Assembly: GCA_964396655.1 (NCBI GenBank)
Contig: CAYNFP010000001.1
Location: 1-64,000 of the forward strand
Length of the DNA stretch: 64,000 nt
Direction: 5' to 3'
DNA from: CAYNFP01 sp964396655
GTDB lineage: Bacteria > Bacillota_I > Bacilli_A > RF39 > UBA660
Below the pieces are notes generated by a model. It was not told the DNA's origin. It worked only from the letters and a program-made list of their open reading frames with translations, and did not search any database. The position numbers and the translations under genes were made by a program. Positions 18,246 through 26,553 of the stretch are shown one piece after another (positions within the stretch are counted from its first letter, which is position 1; every line of letters begins with the position of its first letter).

Positions 18246-19048
18246 GAAATATTTTTAAAAATAAAAAAGAAGATTTAGAGAATAAAATAACTAAAAATGA
18301 AACCAAAATCACTTTTGAAGAAAAAAATAAAAAAGAAATGATATTTTATGGTGTTGTTTTTGGAATCATTTTAATTTTATCTTTAATTACAAAATATACA
18401 AGCAAAGAAAATGAAAACAAAAATAATAATGATAATAATTCAACTCAAAGTACTAATACCAACGATGAAGAAGGATTATTAAAATCTTTAAATAACAATA
18501 ATTATGATGCGGATCTAATTATAATCGCAGATACAGATTTATTAAATCTTTTGATTAGAAAGGAAAATGAAACAAAAGAGTTAATCGCCAAAACATATAG
18601 GGATGAGAATCAAATATTTTATATAAATGGAGATAAAATATTTAAATATTCAAATAATAATTTTATAATTGATAATAATTCAAAAATATATAATAATTAT
18701 GATAAAACTTTCATGGATATGGATAATATTAATGAACTTATAGAAAAACATACCTATGAAATAGATTTAAAAGAAGAAGATTATGATATAAAAAGATATA
18801 AAATAGAAGCAAGTAGAGTAATAGATATCTATAATGATTATAATAAAACAGATTTAGATAAAAGGGTTAGTGGAGAAGTTATATTAGATATTTATTATAA
18901 TAAAGATGATTTAAAAGGTTTAAAGCTTGATTTAACAAATTTGTATCAAAATTTAAATTATGATTATATAAAAGTAACTTATACTTATGAGTTTGCAAAT
19001 TTCAATAAAATAAATATTGCTTCTTTAATGGAAGTTCCTGCAGAATAA
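18242..19048 (+). CDS. Membrane-anchored extracellular protein, unknown
   Basis: A 268-residue protein with a charged cytoplasmic N-terminus (about 1-35), one membrane helix (about 36-54), an Asn/Thr-rich linker and an extracellular domain. The start overlaps the fmt stop in an ATGA junction, implying coupling. The domain repeats short IIADTD, DIYNDYN and VILDIYY segments with no recognisable catalytic motif. No family recognised. Confidence 0.5.
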   Translation: MRNIFKNKKEDLENKITKNETKITFEEKNKKEMIFYGVVFGIILILSLITKYTSKENENKNNNDNNSTQSTNTNDEEGLLKSLNNNNYDADLIIIADTDLLNLLIRKENETKELIAKTYRDENQIFYINGDKIFKYSNNNFIIDNNSKIYNNYDKTFMDMDNINELIEKHTYEIDLKEEDYDIKRYKIEASRVIDIYNDYNKTDLDKRVSGEVILDIYYNKDDLKGLKLDLTNLYQNLNYDYIKVTYTYEFANFNKINIASLMEVPAE

Positions 19049-19066
19049 ATTCTAGTTTTGTCGATA

Positions 19067-19096
19067 TTGATGCATAAATTAAATAAATAGTATATT
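19067..19096 (+). promoter_or_regulatory. Possible promoter of a short transcript
   Basis: TTGATG (19067-19072), 18-nt spacer and TATATT (19091-19096) in the 250-bp gap between two genes, upstream of an AGGAGG, a stem-loop and a terminator. Confidence 0.4.
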
Positions 19097-19110
19097 ATTT
19101 ATTAGGAGGG

Positions 19111-19224
19111 ATGCTTATAAGTATAACTAAATTAGAAAAAGAATTAAATAAGGCTATAAATAATATTACATACTGTATATTAAAAACTCATACAGTAAAA
19201 TTAAAAGATTATAAAAATTTATAG
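19111..19224 (+). CDS. Candidate 37-codon small ORF or structured small RNA
   Basis: ATG at 19111 opens 37 codons rich in Lys and Ile. AGGAGGG ends directly at the ATG, too close for normal initiation, so coding is doubtful. The same stretch holds a perfect TACTGTAT/ATACAGTA stem-loop (19171-19197) and is closed by a terminator, so it may instead be a small RNA of about 130 nt. Confidence 0.25.
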   Translation: MLISITKLEKELNKAINNITYCILKTHTVKLKDYKNL

Positions 19225-19240
19225 TCTTTTGTTTTTTTCT
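19203..19240 (+). terminator. Terminator of the short transcript
   Basis: AAAAGATTATAAA pairs with TTTATAGTCTTTT (one G-U), followed by a T-run. Confidence 0.7.
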
Positions 19241-19245
19241 TTAAA

Positions 19246-19274
19246 TTGACATTTTGATTCTTTTATAGTATAAT
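19246..19274 (+). promoter_or_regulatory. Consensus housekeeping promoter
   Basis: TTGACA (19246-19251), 17-nt spacer and TATAAT (19269-19274), upstream of the secreted 100-residue protein gene. Confidence 0.85.
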
Positions 19275-19298
19275 AATCCCAGTTTAAAAGGGGGATAT

Positions 19299-19601
19299 AT
19301 GAAAAATAATTCATTGCTTGGTTTGCTAGTAATTATTACAATGGCACTAACACCTTCTTCAGCAACTCAAACTATTTTAGTAGATAAAAGAGATAAAGAT
19401 GGAAAAACTGTAAATAAACCAATAGAGCTTGTAATACCTAAACAATATTATAATGCTCTTGATACTGATAAAATAAGAGAAGATAAACCTAAAATAAAAA
19501 GATCTCATAAAAAAGAGTATGTGTCTAAACCATACGATGCAGGATTTTGTAGAGGCAATACATATTACAGTACTACAAATATTAGAAAAAGACAAAGATA
19601 A
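19299..19601 (+). CDS. Small secreted protein, unknown
   Basis: A 100-residue protein with a signal-peptide-like N-terminus (MKNNSLLGLLVIITMALTPSSA) followed by a basic mature part rich in Lys/Arg and Tyr, ending TTNIRKRQR. It has a consensus promoter and strong AAAAGGGGG site, so it is probably well expressed. The next gene starts 14 bp later. No family recognised. A hydrophobic anchor rather than a cleaved signal is possible. Confidence 0.55.
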   Translation: MKNNSLLGLLVIITMALTPSSATQTILVDKRDKDGKTVNKPIELVIPKQYYNALDTDKIREDKPKIKRSHKKEYVSKPYDAGFCRGNTYYSTTNIRKRQR

Positions 19602-19615
19602 ATTCGGAGGTTATA

Positions 19616-20008
19616 ATGAGTATATTTGATGAAATTCAAAAAACCAGAAAGCAACAGATAAAAAAAGAAACAGATATTGAAGCAAGAAGAAAAGAAGCAC
19701 AATTTGAAGAAAATCTTGGCCTTTTTACGGTTATGTATGATGTTGAAAGAAGATTGTTAGATTACTCCAAAACTGATATTAATAAAAGTAAAGTTGTTTG
19801 TTCATATGAATATTTTGATGCACCGATGGGTCTTTCAGGGGAATTTCGTATTTCAATACATACTGATTCTGAAGAATATGCTACAGTATCGGTAAATGCT
19901 CTTTGCCAAAGACTTGAAGAAGAAAGATTAAAAGTTAGATTTTGGAGAGGCAGAATAATCATAAAAGCAACTAATATACCCACATTAAGTCTTTATAAAA
20001 GCAGATAA
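19616..20008 (+). CDS. Cytoplasmic protein of unknown function
   Basis: A 130-residue protein: a charged helical start (IQKTRKQQIKKETDIEARRKEAQFEEN) and then a mixed alpha/beta part with GEFRISIHTDSEEYATVSVNALCQRLEEERLKVRFWRGRIIIKA. No membrane segment, no catalytic motif and no family recognised. Preceded by CGGAGG; a strong terminator follows, so it ends a two-gene unit with the secreted protein. Confidence 0.55.
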   Translation: MSIFDEIQKTRKQQIKKETDIEARRKEAQFEENLGLFTVMYDVERRLLDYSKTDINKSKVVCSYEYFDAPMGLSGEFRISIHTDSEEYATVSVNALCQRLEEERLKVRFWRGRIIIKATNIPTLSLYKSR

Positions 20009-20011
20009 ATT

Positions 20012-20046
20012 AAAAGATTATAAAAAATATTTTATAATCTTTTTTC
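20012..20046 (+). terminator. Strong terminator before ffh
   Basis: Perfect 14-bp AAAAGATTATAAAA stem, 4-nt loop and T-run. The left arm resembles that of the terminator at 19203. Confidence 0.85.
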
Positions 20047-20106
20047 TTGCTAAAGTTGATATAATCTAGTTTAAATGTTAAAATTTATATAGAGGAAAAT
20101 AAAATT

Positions 20107-21411
20107 ATGTTTGAAACATTATCTGAAAAATTGGGTAAAGCATTAAGCAAAGTAAAAGGTTATGGCAAAATAACTGAAGACAATATAAGCGAAAGCTTGA
20201 GAGAAATAAGATTATGTTTACTTGAAGCTGATGTTAATTATAAAATAGTTAAAGAATTTACTGATAAAGTAAAGGAAAAAGCTTTAGGTGAAGAAGTAAG
20301 TAAAAGTTTAAGACCTGGAGATTTGTTTGTTAAAATAGTTAAAGACGAAATAGTAGAGTTACTTGGAGAAAAAGTAGATATTGAAACAAATAAAAAACCA
20401 ACAATAGTTATGTTAGTAGGTCTTCAAGGTAGTGGTAAAACAACAACTATAGGTAAACTGGGTAATTTAGTAAGAAAAAAATATCATAAAAAACCTTTTT
20501 TCATAGCATGTGATGTGTATAGACCTGCCGCAATTAATCAATTAATTGATATTGGTAAAAGTCTTGGAATAGAAGTATATTCAGAGGATAGTAAAGATGT
20601 TGTTTCAATTGCTAAAAATGGTATAGAATTTGCTAAAAATAATAATTGTGATTATATATTAATAGATACTGCAGGTAGACTTCAAATAGATGAAGAATTG
20701 ATGAATGAACTTGTTAATATTGAAATAGAAGTAAAACCAAATGAAATTATATTAGTAATAGATGCTATGATGGGACAAGATGCAATTAATGTAATAAATG
20801 GATTTAATGAAAAGATTCATTTAACTGGTTCAATTCTGACTAAAATGGATGGAAATACCAAAGGTGGAGTTGCTCTATCATTAAGATATTTAACTAATGT
20901 TCCGATTAAATTAATTGGAGATTCAGAAAAATTAGATGGACTTAGTGAATTTGATCCTGTAAGAATGGCTTCAAGAATAATTGGAGAAGGAGATATTCTT
21001 TCTATTATTGAAAAAACAGAAGCAACTATTGATAAAGATGAAGCAATGCAGACAGCAAAGAATTTTCAAAAAGGTAAATTTGATTTAGAAGATTTTTTAT
21101 CTACATTAAAACAAATGAAAAAAATGGGGCCTTTAGAAAATCTAATAAAATTATTACCAGGAGCTTCTAAAATGGGACTTAATAATGTGAATATCGATCC
21201 CAAAGTACTCGCAAGAACTGAAGCTATAGTTCTTTCAATGACTAAAGAAGAAAGAAAAGATCCAAATATTTTAAAAGCTACAAGAAAAATAAGAATAGCA
21301 AAAGGAAGCGGAACATCAGTTGAAGAAGTTAATAAATTATTAAAACAATTTGATCTGATGAAAGATATGATGAAAAAATTTAAGAACGGAAGTATGAAAA
21401 TGCCTTTTTAA
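20107..21411 (+). CDS. ffh: Signal recognition particle GTPase
   Basis: A 434-residue SRP54 protein that binds signal sequences on nascent chains with the 4.5S/6S RNA and delivers them to FtsY. It has an N domain (1-85), G1 GLQGSGKTTT near residue 106, the DTAGRL and TKMDGNTKGG GTPase motifs, and a Met-rich M domain ending MKDMMKKFKNGSMKMPF. The C-terminal tail is short, as in other Firmicutes. AGAGG lies upstream. No ylxM homologue or SRP RNA was found beside it. Confidence 0.96.
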   Translation: MFETLSEKLGKALSKVKGYGKITEDNISESLREIRLCLLEADVNYKIVKEFTDKVKEKALGEEVSKSLRPGDLFVKIVKDEIVELLGEKVDIETNKKPTIVMLVGLQGSGKTTTIGKLGNLVRKKYHKKPFFIACDVYRPAAINQLIDIGKSLGIEVYSEDSKDVVSIAKNGIEFAKNNNCDYILIDTAGRLQIDEELMNELVNIEIEVKPNEIILVIDAMMGQDAINVINGFNEKIHLTGSILTKMDGNTKGGVALSLRYLTNVPIKLIGDSEKLDGLSEFDPVRMASRIIGEGDILSIIEKTEATIDKDEAMQTAKNFQKGKFDLEDFLSTLKQMKKMGPLENLIKLLPGASKMGLNNVNIDPKVLARTEAIVLSMTKEERKDPNILKATRKIRIAKGSGTSVEEVNKLLKQFDLMKDMMKKFKNGSMKMPF

Positions 21412-21450
21412 AACAAAATAAAAGTTGTATAATTGAATAAGGAGTAGAAA

Positions 21451-22983
21451 ATGAAAAAACAAAGTAAAAAATTACATTTATTATTAGTGTATCCTGATTT
21501 TTTAGAACAAGATACAGACAAAAAAAGTGGTGGAGGAAGTTATAGCGAAGGTTTAGCCTCTATATCTGCTGTTGTAAAACAAGGTGGACATAACGTTAGT
21601 TTACTACACATAACTCATATGTTTGATGAAAAAGAATATAAAGAGAAATTGAAAGAATACAAAGATGTGGATTTAATAGGAATAACTGTTAGAACTACAG
21701 CTTTTGATTATTCAAAAGATTTAATTAAGTGGACAAGAGAATTAGATAAAAATGTATTTATATTCTGTGGAGGATATCATCCAATATTAGTTCCTGATGA
21801 ATTTATGAAAATTAAGGGATTAAATGCAGTATGTGTAGGTGAAGGAGAATATCCAACTTTAGATTTAATGAATAGAATGGTTGAAGGAAAAGATTACTAT
21901 GATTTAGAGAGTTTCTATTTTAATACTGGTAAGAAAATAATTAAAAATCCTGTAAGGCCTTTAATTGAAGACTTAGATGAATTACCTTTCCCAGACATTG
22001 ATTTATTTGATTATAAGAATTTAGATTCTACTAAATTAAATCAAGCATTAATTATGTTAAGTAGAGGATGTATTTATGCATGTACTTATTGTGGTAATTC
22101 ACAATTTAGAAATATATACCCAAATAAAGTAAAATATGCAAGATTTAGAAGTCCTAAAAAAGCAATTGAATTAATTAAAATAGTTTTAAAAAAATATCCA
22201 AATATAAATACATTAAACTTTAGAGATGCTATATTCAATATGTATCCAAAATGGTATGAAGAATTTATTGATTTATATATTAAGGAAATTAAATTACCAT
22301 TCACATGTAATCTTAGATTTGATATCGTAACAGAAGAAACAGTAAAAAAACTAAAAGAAGCTGGATGTTATGTTATAGATATTGGTCTTGAAAGTGGAAA
22401 TGAAGAAATAAGAAAAAAATATTTACAAAGATATACTACCGATGAACAAATGATAAGATGTTCAGAGTGGTTTAACAAATATAAAATAAAAGTATTAACT
22501 TATAATATACTTGGTCTCCCATATGAAGATCTTCATAAAGCACTTGAAACAGTTAAATTAAATGCAAAATTGAAAAGTGATGATATGATACCCAATATTT
22601 TCTATCCATATCCAATGACAATACTAGAGGATACCGCTAGAAAAGCAGGGTTTTTAAGAGAAATCACTCCTAAAACAAAAGTGTTTTTGCACCAACCTCA
22701 GTTTCCAGATCATGAAGTATTATTTGCAGTAAGATATTTTAAATACTTTGTAAAAAGATATAAATGGTGCTTTGCTAAAGATACAAAATTCAGACATTTT
22801 ATGGAAAGATATTATGACTTTTGGTTTACAGGACCATTAACACCCAGAAGATTTTTAGTTTTCTTAGCGGAAGTTAAGAAGAGTCTTAGAGGGTTAGCTA
22901 AAAGAATATTAATAGATGCATTTCCTAAATTATATATGTTTTTAAGAAATATAAAACACGGAATTAAAAATACAAAAAAATAA
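21451..22983 (+). CDS. Cobalamin-binding-type radical SAM protein
   Basis: A 510-residue class B-like radical SAM protein. The N-terminal ~150 residues resemble a B12-binding domain (LLLVYPDF, GLASISAVVKQGGHNV, IFCGGYHPILVPDEF, CVGEGEYPTL), but the cobalamin-ligating DxHxxG is not obvious. The iron-sulfur motif is CIYACTYC (Cys206, 210, 213), followed by GLESGNEEIRKKY. The C-terminal ~100 residues are basic and hydrophobic and may associate with membrane lipids. It lies 39 bp after ffh. Relatives modify lipids, hopanoids, natural products or tRNA; the substrate here is unknown. Confidence 0.8.
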   Translation: MKKQSKKLHLLLVYPDFLEQDTDKKSGGGSYSEGLASISAVVKQGGHNVSLLHITHMFDEKEYKEKLKEYKDVDLIGITVRTTAFDYSKDLIKWTRELDKNVFIFCGGYHPILVPDEFMKIKGLNAVCVGEGEYPTLDLMNRMVEGKDYYDLESFYFNTGKKIIKNPVRPLIEDLDELPFPDIDLFDYKNLDSTKLNQALIMLSRGCIYACTYCGNSQFRNIYPNKVKYARFRSPKKAIELIKIVLKKYPNINTLNFRDAIFNMYPKWYEEFIDLYIKEIKLPFTCNLRFDIVTEETVKKLKEAGCYVIDIGLESGNEEIRKKYLQRYTTDEQMIRCSEWFNKYKIKVLTYNILGLPYEDLHKALETVKLNAKLKSDDMIPNIFYPYPMTILEDTARKAGFLREITPKTKVFLHQPQFPDHEVLFAVRYFKYFVKRYKWCFAKDTKFRHFMERYYDFWFTGPLTPRRFLVFLAEVKKSLRGLAKRILIDAFPKLYMFLRNIKHGIKNTKK

Positions 22984-23007
22984 ACATTAATTAATGTTTA
23001 TTTTTTT
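22977..23007. terminator. Bidirectional terminator
   Basis: Near-perfect palindrome of AAATAAACATTAA and TTAATGTTTATTT with T-runs on both strands, between convergent genes. Confidence 0.85.
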
Positions 23008-23975
23008 AATTTGTCAAAAGTGAATTTTCTATCAATTTTTTTAATAGCTTCTTCAACTAATTTTAAGTTCTCGAGTGTCATAGGAAATCCTCCGGCCATA
23101 CCGTTTCCGCCGCCGCCATATTGTTTGCAAATTTCAGGTAAATTTATATCATTTACGGTTCTTGCAGAAAATGATTCTCTTTCAAGATTAACTATTAAAA
23201 TATAATCCAATTCATTTTTATATTTTTGAGATAGTGTATTCCCAACATCAGTTCTGAATTTAGTGGATATTGATAAACCAACATTATATCCGTCTAATTT
23301 TATTCTATAAAGATTTTCATCACACCAAGATATATATTCTCTTATTTCCCTTTCCAAATCATTACTTATTTTAGATTCTTCTTCAGTAAAATCAAAAGAA
23401 TTTTGAATGCCATTTAATTTTTCGGTATAAAACAAAATAAAATTTTCTATTCCCATTTTAATAAAAATATTTGTTAAAATTTTACCTTTAATATTTCCAT
23501 CTTTTTTCCAAGCCCAAGTATCATAACTTCTTATAGCTTCTACAAATTCTTTTGTTGCTTGTGATTCCAATATTGGGTTACTAAAATATTGTATTAAATA
23601 ATTATAAAATAAACTTGTCCCACTTGGTTTAAATCCGTTAATTTCAGATATAACTGTTGCCCAATCATATTTATTTGTCTCGGTTTCTGTTTGATGGTGG
23701 TCAAAAAGTAATAGTTTATTTCTTAAATCACTTTTTTCAATCTTTGAAATACTTGTTTGCCTTATTGATACATCTGTTATAAAGATTCTTTCATATTTTT
23801 TATATAAATCATTTTCTAAAAGATAATCAATTATTTCATCAAGTTCATGAAACTCTATTAAAAAATAATCCATATTTTTAAAAGCTAAAGAGCCTAAAAT
23901 TATACCTCCCATACCATCGATATCAGCAATATGAGAAATTATTAGTGTATTCCCGTTATTAAGTCTTTTTATCAT
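22998..23975 (-). CDS. DHH/DHHA1-type phosphoesterase
   Basis: A 325-residue protein. The DHH domain shows ISHIADIDGMGG and LLFDHHQTE (metal-binding DHH near residue 92), with a RSYDTWAWKK segment near residue 150; the C-terminal DHHA1 motif reads GGGGNGMAGG. Relatives are oligoribonucleases/phosphatases (NrnA-like) or cyclic dinucleotide phosphodiesterases. The usual His in GGGGH is Asn here, which may alter substrate binding. It is monocistronic with its own leader; GGAGT lies upstream. The exact substrate is not decidable. Confidence 0.75.
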   Translation of the reverse strand: MIKRLNNGNTLIISHIADIDGMGGIILGSLAFKNMDYFLIEFHELDEIIDYLLENDLYKKYERIFITDVSIRQTSISKIEKSDLRNKLLLFDHHQTETETNKYDWATVISEINGFKPSGTSLFYNYLIQYFSNPILESQATKEFVEAIRSYDTWAWKKDGNIKGKILTNIFIKMGIENFILFYTEKLNGIQNSFDFTEEESKISNDLEREIREYISWCDENLYRIKLDGYNVGLSISTKFRTDVGNTLSQKYKNELDYILIVNLERESFSARTVNDINLPEICKQYGGGGNGMAGGFPMTLENLKLVEEAIKKIDRKFTFDKLKK

Positions 23976-24119
23976 AAAAACTCCTTTAATTTTTTCTTTA
24001 TATAAATATTATAATATTGTATTTCTAAATATTCAACTTAAATTAAATTCCCGTTTTTAATAAATATTAAAAAATAGACACAATAATTGTGTTTGTTTTT
24101 TTATAGTTTTTTCACCTAT

Positions 24120-24146
24120 ACTATAAAACTTCTATAACATAAAATA
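24120..24146 (+). promoter_or_regulatory. Mother-cell (SigK/SigE-like) promoter of the cotD-like gene
   Basis: AC (24120-24121), 16 nt, then CATAAAATA (24138-24146). This matches the SigK pattern AC-N16/17-CATANNNTA. The -10 also resembles SigE. The same arrangement precedes the YjcZ-like genes. Confidence 0.55.
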
Positions 24147-24171
24147 TAAGAGAAAAGGAGTGACTGGATTA

Positions 24172-24492
24172 ATGAAAGATTATGGAATGTACCAAGGATA
24201 TAATGTAGAGGGAGCTAATGAAGTTAATATAACTTCAAATCAAGAAGTAGATTATAATACTCCTGCAACTGCTGCTGATGGTGCATCAGGATGCGTTATG
24301 CCTGAAGTTATGGAATGCCCTAGAGAAAGAGTGGTACATAGAACTTTTTGTCATACAATACCTCATATTTGCCCTGTAAATACTAGAATAATAAATCATC
24401 ATATTTATAGACATGTTTTTAGACCTTGCTATACTTGCTGTGAAGAGAATGTAGTAGTAAATGAGCAATGTGGTTCATGTTGTAATTTTTAA
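24172..24492 (+). CDS. CotD-like spore coat protein
   Basis: A 106-residue protein with a variable acidic N-terminal half and a Cys/His-rich core (residues about 45-95). The core reads HRTFCHTIPHICPVNTRIINHH, then YRHVFRPCYTCC and a CC-containing end, and resembles the inner coat protein CotD. Such proteins are assembled on the spore surface by the mother cell and cross-link through Cys/Tyr. The ATG at 24172 is chosen over GTG 24160 because AAAAGGAGTG ends just upstream. A mother-cell-type promoter precedes it. Its last ~40 codons and terminator recur 788 bp downstream. Confidence 0.75.
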   Translation: MKDYGMYQGYNVEGANEVNITSNQEVDYNTPATAADGASGCVMPEVMECPRERVVHRTFCHTIPHICPVNTRIINHHIYRHVFRPCYTCCEENVVVNEQCGSCCNF

Positions 24493-24521
24493 AAAGACTT
24501 AAAGTCTTTTTTTATGCAAAA
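24366..24521 (+). repeat. 156-bp direct repeat, copy 1 (3' end of the cotD-like gene)
   Basis: Aligns without gaps to 25154-25309 with two mismatches (24372/25160 and 24424/25212). Includes the gene's last ~42 codons, the stop codon and the terminator. Confidence 0.95.
24491..24513 (+). terminator. Terminator of the cotD-like gene
   Basis: AAAAAGAC/GTCTTTTT stem with T-run; an identical copy lies at 25279-25301. Confidence 0.8.
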
Positions 24522-24551
24522 AATTTAATATACTATTTTAAACTCAAATAT

Positions 24552-24580
24552 TTGACTATTTTATCAAAATATGATATCAT
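24552..24580 (+). promoter_or_regulatory. Housekeeping-type promoter of the J-like gene
   Basis: TTGACT (24552-24557), 17-nt spacer, TATCAT (24575-24580); AAGGGGG follows before the ATG. Confidence 0.55.
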
Positions 24581-24607
24581 AATAAGCGTTTTAAGGGGGA
24601 TTATAGA

Positions 24608-25120
24608 ATGGAAAATAACAAAGTAATTAATCTTTATGAAGTTTTAGGTGTTAAAAGAAATGCAACTTTCAAGGAAATTAAGATAGCTTATATGATTAAA
24701 GTTGAGGCAATTACTAATGCATTTAAAAGTGGTAGTGCAACAAATTATACAGCAAACGATTTAATATTAGCTAATAAAGCATTAGAAACATTTAGTACAT
24801 CAATCGGAAGATATATTCACGATTGTGAAATCGATGGAGAAGAACCTGATTTCGGAAGCAATGGCGAGGATTATTATGCTGAAACCTTTGAAGGGCCTGA
24901 GGATTTTACTAAAGAAGAAGACAAAAAAATGGTAGAATGGTTAAAAGACAAGATAGAATTATACTATAGGATTTTTAAACAAGATACAGATATTCAAACC
25001 ACTATAGTTATTACAAATGAAGAATTTAATCAGATAATAGATGGAATGGTTAAAAACTGTTCAGCACTACAAGAAAGCCTTGATAGAAAAATAACTGCAA
25101 AAAGACAATTATGCAATTAA
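24608..25120 (+). CDS. J-domain-like protein with degenerate HPD loop
   Basis: A 170-residue protein beginning with a J-domain-like helix pair: NLYEVLGVKRNATFKEIKIAYMIKVEAI, then ANKALETFSTSIGRYIHDCEID where canonical J proteins have AYEVLSDPEKRREYD. The His-Pro-Asp tripeptide that stimulates Hsp70 is missing, so it is probably not a classical co-chaperone. The C-terminal ~90 residues are acidic with no known domain. The gene sits between the two copies of the 156-bp cotD repeat and has its own promoter. Confidence 0.6.
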   Translation: MENNKVINLYEVLGVKRNATFKEIKIAYMIKVEAITNAFKSGSATNYTANDLILANKALETFSTSIGRYIHDCEIDGEEPDFGSNGEDYYAETFEGPEDFTKEEDKKMVEWLKDKIELYYRIFKQDTDIQTTIVITNEEFNQIIDGMVKNCSALQESLDRKITAKRQLCN

Positions 25121-25153
25121 AATATAAAACATTTCGTTTATTACTTAATGCCG

Positions 25154-25309
25154 TATTTGTCCTGTAAATACTAGAATAATAAATCATCATATTTATAGAC
25201 ATGTTTTTAGATCTTGCTATACTTGCTGTGAAGAGAATGTAGTAGTAAATGAGCAATGTGGTTCATGTTGTAATTTTTAAAAAGACTTAAAGTCTTTTTT
25301 TATGCAAAA
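25154..25309 (+). pseudogene. Duplicated 3' fragment of the cotD-like gene
   Basis: Second copy of the 156-bp repeat. It encodes only the C-terminal ~42 residues of the CotD-like protein plus its terminator, without a start codon or promoter. A dead fragment produced by recent duplication; it still supplies a terminator (25279-25301) between the J-like gene and the amidase gene. Confidence 0.85.
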
Positions 25310-25365
25310 CTATGCAAATTATTTATAAATATGATAAACTGATTTTGTTAAGAGGTTATGGTATT

Positions 25366-26493
25366 ATGTATAAAATTAAATCCGGAGATTTTTTCTCAAT
25401 AAATAACTATTTGTTTTTAGTTATAGAATATGAAGAAAAAGATAAATATTTTTGTTTAACTTATAAAGACATGAAAAATGGCAGAATAAGAAAAGAATCA
25501 TATTATTTTGATTATATAAATCATATAAAGCTAGAAGAATTAAAATATTTGAAAGAAGATAACAACAACTATATTTTTATAAATAATTTGAATAATTTAA
25601 TTTTTATTGATAAAAAAATATTAACAGAAGAAATAGATAAAATTAAAAATCATAAAGAAATAGAATCCAAGCACAAAGTTTCTCCAGTGTATATTAACAC
25701 TAATATTATAATAAATGGTAAAACCTTGATATCTTTAAATACTAAAACTGAAAATTCTGAAATTTATTATACTTTAAATGGAACTAATCCAAATAAAAAA
25801 TCATTAAAATATAAAACCCCTATTAAAATTGATAAAAATGAAACATTAAAAGCAATTGCGTATAAAACGGATTTTGTTAAAAGTGTTATTACTTCATATG
25901 ATTTCCTTATTAATAAAAACAAAAAGCCCATTATTTATCTTAGTCCTTCTAATCAAATACAAAATCTTGGTATTAAAGATAGTGGTTATACTAATGAAGG
26001 GGAAATGATGAATAAATTATGTGATATTTTGGAGCAAAAATTAAAAAAATGTAATTTTTTGGTATATAGAAATAATCCCAAAGAGAGGACTTGGGATAAT
26101 CCATATGAGAAAGTTGCTAAATGGGGTAATGAAAGTAAAAATTTAAACGCAGATCTTCACTTGGCATTACATTCTAATGGAAGCTCCCTTCATAATAAAA
26201 AGGGGATAGAAGTTTGGATAGATAATGAAAATAGTAATATGTATTCATTAGCGACTAAACTTATGGATAATTTACATGATATTTATTATGATAAAAACAA
26301 TGTAATTACATATAGAGGGGTTAAATATGGATTGGGTTTTATTGAAGAGGTCAGACCGAAAGTTGCATATAATGCTGTTTTAATGGAAATTGGTTATCAT
26401 GACAATAAAGAAGATGCAATATGGATGACTAATAATTTAGAAAAAATTGCTGATAATATATTTGAAAGTTTAAAAAAATATTTTTATATGTAA
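25366..26493 (+). CDS. N-acetylmuramoyl-L-alanine amidase (Amidase_3) with chitobiase-like domain
   Basis: A 375-residue cell-wall hydrolase cleaving the MurNAc-L-Ala bond. Residues about 1-85 are an unrecognised domain. About 110-175 match a chitobiase-type beta domain (EIYYTLNGTNPNKKS..Y), and about 178-375 form the zinc amidase with ADLHLALHSNG and VLMEIGYHDN; the metal-binding His/Glu region GYTNEGEM lies near residue 208. There is no signal peptide, as in mother-cell-lysis amidases released by cell lysis, or phage endolysins. ATG 25366 fits AAGAGG better than 25312. Being next to the coat gene is compatible with a sporulation role, unproven. Confidence 0.8.
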   Translation: MYKIKSGDFFSINNYLFLVIEYEEKDKYFCLTYKDMKNGRIRKESYYFDYINHIKLEELKYLKEDNNNYIFINNLNNLIFIDKKILTEEIDKIKNHKEIESKHKVSPVYINTNIIINGKTLISLNTKTENSEIYYTLNGTNPNKKSLKYKTPIKIDKNETLKAIAYKTDFVKSVITSYDFLINKNKKPIIYLSPSNQIQNLGIKDSGYTNEGEMMNKLCDILEQKLKKCNFLVYRNNPKERTWDNPYEKVAKWGNESKNLNADLHLALHSNGSSLHNKKGIEVWIDNENSNMYSLATKLMDNLHDIYYDKNNVITYRGVKYGLGFIEEVRPKVAYNAVLMEIGYHDNKEDAIWMTNNLEKIADNIFESLKKYFYM

Positions 26494-26497
26494 AATT

Positions 26498-26526
26498 TTG
26501 ACTTTTTCACTCTTATTTGATATAAT
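26498..26526 (+). promoter_or_regulatory. Housekeeping promoter of the GT51 gene
   Basis: TTGACT (26498-26503), 17-nt spacer, TATAAT (26521-26526); an AAAGGGGGGG ribosome site follows. Confidence 0.75.
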
Positions 26527-26553
26527 AACTCTCATAAAAAGGGGGGGGAATTT

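Noticed and set aside
25050..25256. Minus-strand frame matching one at 24286-24468
   Set aside because: The similarity is explained by the 156-bp direct repeat of the plus-strand coat gene.
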